From the NCBI GenBank assembly GCA_038246545.1, contig JBBRVW010000005.1, positions 62,001-126,000 on the forward strand: 64,000 nucleotides of DNA, read 5' to 3'. A program made the position numbers and the translations under genes. The stretch's first letter is position 1, and each line of letters begins with the position of its first letter. Shown here one piece after another: positions 1-7,248 of this stretch. The notes beneath the pieces are model-generated. The model was not told where the DNA came from. It was given only the letters and a program-made list of their open reading frames with translations, and did no database searches. This DNA is from JBBRVW01 sp038246545. Lineage in GTDB: Bacteria > Actinomycetota > Actinomycetes > JACCUZ01.

Positions 1-539
1 GCGCCGCTGGTACCCCGACCCAGCGTGATGACGGTTGCTCCGACGTCCTCGTAGGCCCGCCGGGTCGCGGTGTCGTCCGCGTCGATCCACTGCAGGCAGA
101 CCGTGAGCGACCTCCCGTTCTCGCCCTCGGCCAGGTCTCGGGCGTAGTCGGCGTGGCTGCCGACCAGGCGGGTGTGCACCGTCGCGTGGAACGGGAACGC
201 GATCGTCGACCCGGCACCCGGCGCCCGAGCGGTCGGCCTCGCGTCCGCTGGTCGGCCGGTCATACGCAACAGGTACAACCAGGGTGCGCCGATCGCGCGG
301 TAGCCGCGGCCACCAAGCTCGCGGCCACGTTCCACGTTGTCGTCGCTCCAGACGAACTTGGGCAGCCGCCGCCAGACGCCGTCGTCCATCCCGATGCCGT
401 CAAACGGGTTCCACCCGTGCTGCAGCGCGCCGGGCACCCACCGGGCGCGGGTGAACCCTGCGTACTCTGACAGCGTCTGGGCGTGCCCGTAGGCGCGGTT
501 CTCGGCCTGCAGCACCGAGCCCGGTGACAGCGACAGCAA
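1..539 (-). CDS. Uncharacterised surface-polysaccharide locus protein (3' end cut off by window)
   Basis: An open frame runs on the minus strand from a TTG codon at 539 off the left edge, about 179 residues without a stop. GAGGAGG lies 10 bases upstream of the TTG, and no ATG or GTG lies in frame close by, so TTG is the chosen start. The protein begins MLSLSPGSVLQAENRAYG and contains the segments LQHGWNPFDGIGMDDG and KFVWSDDNVERGRELG. I do not recognise a named domain. An early His-Gly and later 'IAFPFHATVH' and 'TVCLQWIDADD' segments would suit a GT-B-like glycosyltransferase fold, but that is a guess. It is divergent from a Wzx-type flippase 93 bases away, which supports a role in making an exported glycan. 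No signal peptide is visible, so it is probably cytoplasmic. Confidence 0.6.
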   Translation of the reverse strand, partial: MLSLSPGSVLQAENRAYGHAQTLSEYAGFTRARWVPGALQHGWNPFDGIGMDDGVWRRLPKFVWSDDNVERGRELGGRGYRAIGAPWLYLLRMTGRPADARPTARAPGAGSTIAFPFHATVHTRLVGSHADYARDLAEGENGRSLTVCLQWIDADDTATRRAYEDVGATVITLGRGTSG

Positions 540-632
540 CGGAACAGATCCTCCTCGCGGGCGCTGCGCGCCCTGGTGGCGACTGACGGTGTAGCGATGT
601 GTGGTGCGGACGGGCGAGCGGGAGGGATCTGG

Positions 633-2147
633 ATGGCCGACGAGTCCGCCGACGGAACCCCTGACGCCCTGAGCGGGACCGACGCGACGGCCTCCCTGGG
701 CGACGGTCGTCGCGAGTTCGCCGCCTCCGCGTCGACCTACTCGCTGATCGTCGCCGCGCAGCTGCTCGCGCCGGTGCTCGTGACCCCGTTCCTGACCCGT
801 TCGCTGTCTGTCGACGAGTTCGGTCAGAGCATACTGACGGTCGTCCTGGCGCAGGTCGTGGCGATCGTGCTCAACGCCGGGTTCCCCACCGCCGTCTCCC
901 GGCTCTACTTCCGCAGCGACCACGACTCGGCCGCCGCTCGCGCGCTCGTGTCCCGCGCGGTGCTCGTCATCGTCGTGCTGGGGGCGGTCGCTGCCGCGCT
1001 GCTCGTCTGGTCGGCCGATGCCTGGCTGGGGCTGCCGGTCCGCCTCGTCCTGCTCGCCGCCCTCGGAGCTGTCCTGCTGGCGGTGTTCGAGGTCGACCAG
1101 GCACTCATGCGCAGCCGCCGCCAGTCCGGCGCCTTCGCGCTGTGGACGGTCGTCGCTCTGGTCTTCAGCCAGCTCATGGGCATGCTGGCCGTGCTCGCCG
1201 GCGGGGGTGCCGCGGCGTTCGTCACCGGCTGGGTCGTCGGCACCGGGCTCGGCACGCTCGGCTCGCTGCTCGTCGTTCGACCCCTGCTCGCCGGCGGCCC
1301 GAGGGCAGCCGCGCAGTTCGGCGAGGCACTGCGGATCGGCCTGCCCTCGGCGGCGTACGCCACGGTGCTCACCTCGCTGACCTACGTCGACCGCTTCGTG
1401 CTGTCGTCGCTGCACGGACCGGACGCGGCCGGCCGCTACCAGCTGGCGTACACCGTCGGCGGGGCGACCGTCGCCGCTCTCGGTGCCGTGAACCTGGCCT
1501 GGGGACCGGAGGTGCTGCGGTCGCTGCGCGCCGGACCCGCATTCCTCGCGGCGACTACCTCCGACATCGCTCTCGGGATGGTCGTGCTGGTCGGCGCCGG
1601 GGTGGCGCTCGCGCCCGTGGGCGTCGCGATCCTGGCGCCGCCGACGTACGACCGGTCCGGGATCACCGTGGCCGCCTGTCTGCTGCTGCCGCTCGGTGCG
1701 CTGCAGGTGCTGCACTACTCCCGCACGCACCTGCTCACGTGGCACGGCCGGCTCACGGCGCTCGCGCCGCTCTCTGCGGTGGTGGCGGCGGTGCACCTTG
1801 CGGGCAACCTGGTGCTCGACCGGGACCACCCGCTGGCGGGGCCGCCCGTGGTGGCGCTTGTCTCGTTCAGCCTGCTCGCGGCGCTTCTGGTCCTGCTCGC
1901 GCGCGGCGGCCCCGGGGAGGGTGTCCCCGGCGTGGTCTGGTTGGCAACCGGCGCGTCGATGGCGGTCGGGGTGGCGGGGTCGTGGGCGACCGCTGCCGAC
2001 GCCCCGCTGGTGGTACGACCTGCCCTGTTCGTCGTGGCACTGGTCGCGGCCGGGGCGCTGTTCCTGCACCGTCGTCGGGATTCCTCCGGTGGCGGCTCCG
2101 GCGCCGGTCCGCAGGTCCAGCCGGAGGGCTCGCCGGCGGCTGGGTAG
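633..2147 (+). CDS. Wzx-like polysaccharide flippase (MOP/MATE superfamily)
   Basis: This 504-residue polytopic membrane protein probably flips lipid-linked oligosaccharide units across the plasma membrane. Around 12-14 hydrophobic segments are spread along its length, starting near residue 40 (TYSLIVAAQLLAPVLVTPFL), in the order usual for the polysaccharide-transport branch of the MOP exporters. The start is ATG 633, because GGAGGG sits at 621-626. A longer frame from GTG 576 has no such signal and would add a non-conserved leader. The C-terminus after about residue 480 is a Gly/Pro-rich cytoplasmic tail. It is followed 11 bases later by an aldo/keto reductase, probably in the same transcript, and is divergent from the partial gene at the left edge. 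Substrate cannot be told from sequence. Confidence 0.85.
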   Translation: MADESADGTPDALSGTDATASLGDGRREFAASASTYSLIVAAQLLAPVLVTPFLTRSLSVDEFGQSILTVVLAQVVAIVLNAGFPTAVSRLYFRSDHDSAAARALVSRAVLVIVVLGAVAAALLVWSADAWLGLPVRLVLLAALGAVLLAVFEVDQALMRSRRQSGAFALWTVVALVFSQLMGMLAVLAGGGAAAFVTGWVVGTGLGTLGSLLVVRPLLAGGPRAAAQFGEALRIGLPSAAYATVLTSLTYVDRFVLSSLHGPDAAGRYQLAYTVGGATVAALGAVNLAWGPEVLRSLRAGPAFLAATTSDIALGMVVLVGAGVALAPVGVAILAPPTYDRSGITVAACLLLPLGALQVLHYSRTHLLTWHGRLTALAPLSAVVAAVHLAGNLVLDRDHPLAGPPVVALVSFSLLAALLVLLARGGPGEGVPGVVWLATGASMAVGVAGSWATAADAPLVVRPALFVVALVAAGALFLHRRRDSSGGGSGAGPQVQPEGSPAAG

Positions 2148-2158
2148 CGTCGGGTCCC

Positions 2159-3058
2159 ATGACGAACGCCGGAGGGGACCGTCCCGAGCTGGCGCTCGGC
2201 ACTGCCAACTGGGGCCGTAGCTACGGCGCGCCCGGCCGTGAGGCGACGGTCGGCGAGCAGACCGCGCGTGGTCTGGCAGCGGCGTTCCTCGCGGCCGGCC
2301 ACCGGATGGTCGACACCGCACCGGCGTACGGGGGGGCCGAGGACCTCGTCGGCTCGGTGCTGACCGGCCGGGCCAGGGTGGTCAGCAAGGTGCCGGCCGC
2401 GGTGATGGCCGAGCCGGACGCCGCGGGGCGTGCGGTGGCGGGGCTGCGGCGCTCGCTGCAGCGGACCCGGGTCGACCGGTTCGCCGGAGTGCTGCTGCAC
2501 GACGCGTCGGCCGCCACCAGTGCCGACGGGCGCGGGCGGGACGTCGTGGCGGCGATCCGCGATGCCGACCTGGCCGACCGGGTCGGCGTGTCGGTCTACT
2601 CGCCGGAGGAGGCCACCGCAGCGGTCGAGATCCTCGGAGCTGACCTCGTCCAGCTGCCGTGCAACCTGCTCGACCAACGGTTCATCGAGTCGGGCTGCCT
2701 GCATGACTTGATCTCCGCGGGCGTCGAGGTGCACGCCCGCAGCGTCTTTCTCAACGGCGTCCTCCTCGCGGACCCCGACTACCTGGACGGGCCGCTCGCG
2801 CCACTGGCTCCCGCCGTTCGAAGGGTGCGCGACGCCGCAGCTGCCGTGGGGTGCTCTGTCCTCGAGCTGGCGACAGCCTTCGCCCGGTCTGCCACCGGAG
2901 CAGACGCCGTCCTCGTGGGTGCCTTTGCCGTGGCTCAGCTCCAGGAGGTTCTCGTGGCGTGGGACAAGGCGCAGGACCACCCCTCGTCCGCCCTCGGCTG
3001 GACCGGCTTGGCCGCCACCGGCGAGCCGGCCGTCGATCCCCGGACCTGGTCGCAGTAG
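2159..3058 (+). CDS. Aldo/keto reductase family oxidoreductase
   Basis: The 299-residue product looks like a (beta/alpha)8 NADPH-dependent reductase. It opens with ELALGTANWGRSYG, as in AKR members found in polysaccharide clusters, followed by a cofactor/active-site region with D (MVDTAPAYGGAE) and K (VVSKVPA). Later come the LHD segment (GVLLHDASA) and the usual VQLPCNLLDQRF strand. ATG 2159 starts 11 bases after the flippase stop; a longer frame upstream overlaps the flippase and is rejected. The position behind the flippase suggests that it modifies a nucleotide sugar or glycan precursor, though the substrate is unknown. It converges on the glycosidase gene with only three bases between stop codons. 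Confidence 0.85.
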   Translation: MTNAGGDRPELALGTANWGRSYGAPGREATVGEQTARGLAAAFLAAGHRMVDTAPAYGGAEDLVGSVLTGRARVVSKVPAAVMAEPDAAGRAVAGLRRSLQRTRVDRFAGVLLHDASAATSADGRGRDVVAAIRDADLADRVGVSVYSPEEATAAVEILGADLVQLPCNLLDQRFIESGCLHDLISAGVEVHARSVFLNGVLLADPDYLDGPLAPLAPAVRRVRDAAAAVGCSVLELATAFARSATGADAVLVGAFAVAQLQEVLVAWDKAQDHPSSALGWTGLAATGEPAVDPRTWSQ

Positions 3059-3061
3059 CGC

Positions 3062-4411
3062 TCAGATCCGCGGTGGCAGGGCCGGGGCGCCCGACGCGTC
3101 GCTCAGGACGAGCACCGGCAGCGCGCCGACCTGCAGCGTGGTCCCGCCCAGCGAGAGCGCCGAGGCAGTCTCGCCGAGGGTCTCCGCGGAGGTCGCCTCG
3201 AACGCCGTGCTGACCCGCGCCGACCCGCCGGGGCTCCAGTACACGCGCGCCTGCCCGCGGGGCGTCCTTAGGGTGCACACCCACACGTCCACGCCGTCGA
3301 CCGGCCGGCAGGAGTCGACGGTCGAGCCGAGCATCCAGCGCTCCATGGTGCCGAACGCCTGGCCGGCCCCCGTCAGGGTCGCGTTGTCCGCCGTGACCAG
3401 CTCGGTGTTCGCGATCCCGTGCAGGTCCCAGGCGTACCAGTAGACCCGGCCGACCCCGTCGGCCGCGTCCAGCAGGTAGCTCATCGCGACGTTGGTCATC
3501 TGTGCCTCGGCGGAGATCGGCGTGGCGGCGTCGCCGCCCTGCAGCCCGAAGTTGATCTCGGTGTCCCAGACCGGCTTGTCCGCGGGCACGTCGAGCAGGC
3601 CGAGGATGCGCCGGGCCTCGGTGAGCAGCGCCGCCTTGCGCACCAGCCCCTCGCCGTCCTCCGGGTAGAGCTGCAGCGAGAGCACGTCGACCAGGTCGGC
3701 CATCGGCACGCCCTTGACCTTCTCGGCGAACAGCAGCCGGAGCCCGGCGCGCTGGCCCAGCGTGCGGACCGCCATGGCGGGTGCGACCAGGGTCGGCGTG
3801 GGGGTGACCGAGTCGACGGCCTTGCGGGCGGCTGCAGTCAGCTTGGCCATCTGCTTGTAGGTGCCGCTCCAGTAGCCCTCGACGTTGGCCTCGTTCCAGA
3901 CCTGGAACGCGACGTCGGGTGCGTTGTACTTCTCGACGACGGCTCGGACGTACGCCTTCCAGGCCTTCACCTTCGGCATCGACGCCGCGCCAGCGCCGTA
4001 GGCGCCGACCTTCTTGGGCTTGCGGCTGTAGAACGTCGGCGTCTGCCCCAGGACGATCAGTGTCTGTGCCTTGTGCGCCCGGGCCGAGTCGACGATGGCG
4101 TCGAGCCGGCTGAAGTCGAACACGCCGGGCGCGGTCTCGACCTGGTTCCAGACGACGCCGGAGTCCCAGACCCGGATCGAGCCGACCGGGCCGTCGGGCC
4201 ACGAGTCGCCGACGGGGTCGGCGTCGTGAACGCCGAAGAACGCCGGCTCGAGGCCGCCCGGGACCGGTGTCGTCGTGGGGGTCGGGCGCGGCGTCGGGAC
4301 GTCGTTCTCGTCCGGCCGGTCCGACCCTCCGGACCCCGACGAGCAGCCGGCGAGGGCACCCACGAGGAGGAGGGCGGTCAGGGCGGCGATGGGGGAGGGG
4401 GCTCGTCGCAT
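3062..4411 (-). CDS. Lipoprotein with glycoside-hydrolase (GH39/cellulase-like TIM barrel) domain
   Basis: This 449-residue protein starts MRRAPSPIAALTALLLVG and has a lipobox LAGC at about residues 20-23, so it is an exported lipoprotein followed by a Ser/Asp/Pro/Thr linker. The body from about residue 50 (FFGVHDADP, IRVWDSGVVWNQVE) is a clan-A-like TIM barrel. WNEANVEGYW holds the acid/base-type Asn-Glu pair, and WDTEINFGL near residue 260 supplies a candidate nucleophile Glu. These are the two conserved Glu positions expected of such hydrolases. The substrate is unknown, perhaps the cell's own exported glycan given the flippase next door. A close paralogue with a classical signal peptide lies at 51493-52758. 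ATG 4411 is preferred to an upstream in-frame start because the signal peptide begins there. Confidence 0.85.
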   Translation of the reverse strand: MRRAPSPIAALTALLLVGALAGCSSGSGGSDRPDENDVPTPRPTPTTTPVPGGLEPAFFGVHDADPVGDSWPDGPVGSIRVWDSGVVWNQVETAPGVFDFSRLDAIVDSARAHKAQTLIVLGQTPTFYSRKPKKVGAYGAGAASMPKVKAWKAYVRAVVEKYNAPDVAFQVWNEANVEGYWSGTYKQMAKLTAAARKAVDSVTPTPTLVAPAMAVRTLGQRAGLRLLFAEKVKGVPMADLVDVLSLQLYPEDGEGLVRKAALLTEARRILGLLDVPADKPVWDTEINFGLQGGDAATPISAEAQMTNVAMSYLLDAADGVGRVYWYAWDLHGIANTELVTADNATLTGAGQAFGTMERWMLGSTVDSCRPVDGVDVWVCTLRTPRGQARVYWSPGGSARVSTAFEATSAETLGETASALSLGGTTLQVGALPVLVLSDASGAPALPPRI

Positions 4412-4472
4412 GGTCCCGACACGGTACCCATCGGGGTGGCGGGCGACGCCTGCGCGGGTTACCGGTGCGACC

Positions 4473-5309
4473 ATGAGTGTCGTGACGGCCAGCGAGCGGA
4501 CGTCGGGACGCCCGGCCGTCCAGGTCGTCGCCCACCGTGGGTCCTCGGACGACTCACCCGAGCACACCCTGCAGGCCTACAAGCGCGCCATCACCGACGG
4601 CGCCGACGCACTCGAGTGCGACGTGCGGCTGACCAAGGACGGGCACCTGGTCTGTGTCCACGACCGCCGCATCGACCGCACGTCGAACGGTCGCGGCATC
4701 CTCTCGACGCTCGAGCTGGCGGAGCTCACCGAGCTCGACTGGGGCTCGTGGCGCGACACCTGGGAGGACTTCGAGGACCCGGAGATGCCGGACCGCGACA
4801 AGTCCCAGATCCTCACCCTGCGCCGGCTGCTCGAGACCGTCGCCGCGGCCGACCGACGGGTCGAGCTCGCCATCGAGACCAAGCACCCGACCCGGTACGC
4901 CGGCCTGGTGGAGCGGCGCCTGGTGGCCCTGCTCGACGAGTTCGGCTGGGCCCGCGCGGGCGCCCCCGTGCGGGTCATGTCGTCCTCCCAGCTGTCGCTG
5001 CGCCGGCTGCGCTCGCTCGCGCCCGACCTGCGGTCGGTGATGCTCTTCGAGCGGGTCCCGCTGCGGTTCCGCGACGGCACGCTGCCCGAGGGCGTCTACG
5101 CCGCCGGCCCGAGCATCGAGATCGTGCGTGCCCACCCGCGCTACGTCGAGCGCTGCCGCCGGCAGGGCCACCCGGTGCACGTGTGGACCGTCGACACGAC
5201 GGCGGACGTCGAGCTCTGCCTCGAGCTGGGCGTCGAAGCGATCATCACCAACCGGCCGGGAAAGGTGCTCGCCGCGGTCGGCCGCCCACCCGGCGCGGAG
5301 CGCTCGTGA
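4473..5309 (+). CDS. Glycerophosphodiester phosphodiesterase (GDPD)
   Basis: The 278-residue enzyme should hydrolyse glycerophosphodiesters to glycerol-3-phosphate and an alcohol. The family signature is complete: VVAHRGSSDDSPEHTL with the catalytic HRG and E near residues 20-31, ECDVRLTKDGHLVCVHD with the metal-binding E, D and second His, and the late VHVWTVDT strand. No signal peptide is seen, so it is a cytoplasmic version. ATG 4473 lies 61 bases from the divergent lipoprotein start, leaving room for a shared promoter region. Upstream in-frame starts would overlap the neighbouring gene and encode a non-conserved leader. An anti-sigma-type kinase follows 83 bases later, after a possible terminator. 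Confidence 0.92.
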   Translation: MSVVTASERTSGRPAVQVVAHRGSSDDSPEHTLQAYKRAITDGADALECDVRLTKDGHLVCVHDRRIDRTSNGRGILSTLELAELTELDWGSWRDTWEDFEDPEMPDRDKSQILTLRRLLETVAAADRRVELAIETKHPTRYAGLVERRLVALLDEFGWARAGAPVRVMSSSQLSLRRLRSLAPDLRSVMLFERVPLRFRDGTLPEGVYAAGPSIEIVRAHPRYVERCRRQGHPVHVWTVDTTADVELCLELGVEAIITNRPGKVLAAVGRPPGAERS

Positions 5310-5326
5310 TCGAACGCCCACCTGAC

Positions 5327-5344
5327 GGCCCGTTTCGGCGGGCC
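5327..5344 (+). terminator. Possible terminator hairpin after GDPD
   Basis: GGCCCG and CGGGCC form a 6-bp stem, extendable to 7 bp, around a 6-base TTTCGG loop, 17 bases after the GDPD stop. There is no T-tract, so this is a weak call. Confidence 0.35.
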
Positions 5345-5392
5345 GGACAAGGGCACGTGTGAGGGACGAGAACAGCGGCCCGAGGGAGAACC

Positions 5393-5860
5393 ATGTCGAC
5401 GGGGGACACCACGCCGGGGGCGCGCGCGTCCGCGGCCCCGGTGCACGTCGCACCCGCGGTGTCCATCGGCGTGCCGCACGAGCGGACCGGAGTAAGGCTG
5501 GCGCGGCACGCCTTCGCCGACCAGGTCAGCGCGGCCGGTGTCGAGGATGATGCCCGGGATGACGCGATGCTGGTGCTCTCCGAGCTCGTGAGCAACGCGG
5601 TGAAGCACGCAGCGCCGCTCCCGAGCGGTGAGATCACGGTGCGCTGGAGCGTCGACGACGAGGTCCTGCACCTCGAGATCACCGACGGGGGAGCGAGCAC
5701 CCGGCCCCGTGCCGGCGTCGCCGCACTGTCTGCCCTCGGCGGTCGCGGTCTGGACATCGTCCGCAGCGTCAGCCGGCACTGGGGGGTCACCGAGTCGGAA
5801 GGGTCGGTGACCGTCTGGGCGGAGGTGCCCCGCGGCGCCACCCGCCCGTCCACCTCCTAG
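5393..5860 (+). CDS. Anti-sigma regulatory factor-like serine kinase (RsbW/HATPase_c_2)
   Basis: This small 155-residue GHKL ATPase has its N-box at LSELVSNAVKHA (about residues 61-72), G1-type EITDGG (about 98-103) and G2-type GGRGLDIV (about 118-125). These are the ATP-binding elements of RsbW/SpoIIAB-like kinases, which bind sigma factors or phosphorylate STAS antagonists. ATG 5393 follows GGGAGAA. There is no sigma factor or STAS gene beside it; the only STAS gene in the window is at 55975. Its partner is therefore unknown, as is common for the many orphan copies in actinomycetes. Confidence 0.88.
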   Translation: MSTGDTTPGARASAAPVHVAPAVSIGVPHERTGVRLARHAFADQVSAAGVEDDARDDAMLVLSELVSNAVKHAAPLPSGEITVRWSVDDEVLHLEITDGGASTRPRAGVAALSALGGRGLDIVRSVSRHWGVTESEGSVTVWAEVPRGATRPSTS

Positions 5861-5934
5861 CGCCGCCTGCACGCCCGGGCGCCCCCAGTAGGGTGCCGGC
5901 GTCCCCCAGAAGCCCACCCCCGGAGCCGCGCAGC

Positions 5935-6903
5935 ATGGGCAAGAAGTCGACCCGTCGCCGTACGGTCCGCGAAGTCGGGGCCCCCGCGACGGCCGGTGAC
6001 GTCCCGGTCGTCAACGCTCGCGAGCCCTGTCCCTGCGGGTCCGGGCGTCGTTACAAGGCCTGCCACGGCCGCTCCGCTGGCGAGGCCGCCGAGGCCTACG
6101 TCGCGCGCCCGTTCGTGGGGCTGGCCGGCGAGTGCGACTGGGTCGCCATGCGCGAGGTCGTCCCGGCTGCCACCGCGTCCCTCACGCTGGCCGGCGAGCA
6201 CGCCGGGCGGCAGGCGACGCTCGCCACGGTGCTGCCGATGGCCTGGCCCGGGCTGGTCCGGCAGGACGGCGAGCTCTTCGTCGGGCTGCAGGTGCCCGGC
6301 GGCTCCGGCGACGCCAACCGCGACGTGGCGCACGCCCTCGAGCTGGGCCTGGCGGCCGAGCCGGGCACCCCGATCGCCCCCAGCGCGCTGCCCGGGCCCG
6401 GCGCCCGGCTGCAGGACCTGCTCGACACGACGGTGCCGCTGCAGGTGACGGTCCACGACGGGTTCGACTTCTGGCTTGAGGGGGTCGAGGACCGCAGCCC
6501 CGACGTGGTCGCGTCGATGGAGCGGGCCAACGAGGCGGTGGTGCCGACCGTGCGGCTGACCTCGGTTCAGGCGGCGTACTGGTGCCGGATCCGGGAGCGG
6601 CACCACCTGCGCTGGGTGGTGCCGCACGAGGAGGACACGCTGCTCGACGCCCTGGCCCGGCTGCACGCAACGGGCGCGGACACCCTGGGTGAGGGCTCGC
6701 GGTACGTCGGCTCGTTCCGGGCGCACGGCCTGGTCGTCCCGGTGTGGGACCTGGCGCCCGGCACGTCGGCCGAGTCGCTGGAGGAGCCGGTCGACGCGTT
6801 CGCCGGCCGGCTCGACGACGCCCTGGCCGACACCGCACCGCTCACGGCGGCGGCCCGCCGGGCCCGCGACGGCCTCCGCAGCCGTCAGCTCACGCTGCGC
6901 TGA
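5935..6903 (+). CDS. DUF5926 family protein with SEC-C zinc motif
   Basis: The 322-residue protein begins with a basic stretch (MGKKSTRRRTVREV). A SEC-C motif follows at about residues 27-45 (NAREPCPCGSGRRYKACHG), where CxC and CH should bind zinc as at the SecA C-terminus. The rest matches the actinobacterial DUF5926 family in overall character; its function is not known. The motif could mediate binding to ribosomes, SecB-like partners or nucleic acid. ATG 5935 is chosen because it begins the basic N-terminus typical of the family. It lies 74 bases after the kinase gene and is followed by a 345-base gene-free gap and the convergent arginine deiminase gene. Confidence 0.85.
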   Translation: MGKKSTRRRTVREVGAPATAGDVPVVNAREPCPCGSGRRYKACHGRSAGEAAEAYVARPFVGLAGECDWVAMREVVPAATASLTLAGEHAGRQATLATVLPMAWPGLVRQDGELFVGLQVPGGSGDANRDVAHALELGLAAEPGTPIAPSALPGPGARLQDLLDTTVPLQVTVHDGFDFWLEGVEDRSPDVVASMERANEAVVPTVRLTSVQAAYWCRIRERHHLRWVVPHEEDTLLDALARLHATGADTLGEGSRYVGSFRAHGLVVPVWDLAPGTSAESLEEPVDAFAGRLDDALADTAPLTAAARRARDGLRSRQLTLR

Positions 6904-6956
6904 TTTGGGGATGGGCCTGGCGCCTGCACCGTCACCCTCATGATCCTTTGCGCGTG

Positions 6957-7006
6957 GACACACCGGACGTGCGGCCTGTCGGTTGAGCGGGCGCACGAAG
7001 GATCTT
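6957..7006 (+). repeat. Dispersed intergenic repeat, copy 1
   Basis: GACACACCGGAC at 6957-6968 and GCGCACGAAGGATCTT at 6991-7006 recur at 45100-45149, with the same 34-base offset between the two blocks. The first block is identical in the two copies and the second differs at one base. The flanking GATCCTT at 6942 pairs with AAGGATC at 6998-7004, so this copy also folds as an imperfect hairpin. Confidence 0.6.
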
Positions 7007-7113
7007 CTCCCGGTGGCCGCGGCCACCGGTCTGTCATCGATCGGTGAAAAAGTGACCCGCGAGCCGGGCGGTTCGCCTTGCGCGGCCTGGTGTCTCGGAT
7101 ATCGTTGCCGACA

Positions 7114-7155
7114 GGCCCGAGCGCTGCTGCATCCCCCGTCGGTTGCGCTCGGGCC
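7114..7155. terminator. Inverted repeat, possible bidirectional terminator
   Basis: GGCCCGAGCG (7114-7123) and CGCTCGGGCC (7146-7155) form a perfect 10-bp stem around a 22-base loop, between convergent genes. GTTTC follows the right arm. The loop is long and the T-run short, so the termination function is inferred from position. Confidence 0.4.
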
Positions 7156-7248
7156 GTTTCATGTCCCCAGTCAGGATGCCTCCTGACAACGAAATCCGTC
7201 GTCCACGACGGTTCGTGAGAATGGGATCGGTCGGACCTGGTCGATGGG

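Larger units (their letters stand above)
6904..7248. other. Gene-free convergent gap with repeats and palindromes
   Basis: No convincing gene is present between the convergent DUF5926 and arcA genes. The gap holds one copy of a dispersed 50-base repeat (6957-7006), a perfect 20-bp palindrome with no loop at 7010-7029 centred on GGCCGCGGCC, and a 10-bp inverted repeat at 7114-7155. Several stacked structures suggest a two-way termination zone or a landing site for repeats. Confidence 0.6.

Noticed and set aside
2751..4535. Minus-strand frame of 594 codons over the first glycosidase
   Set aside because: Out-of-frame shadow of the lipoprotein gene, rich in Arg and Pro, with no domain; the true frame has a signal peptide and catalytic motifs.
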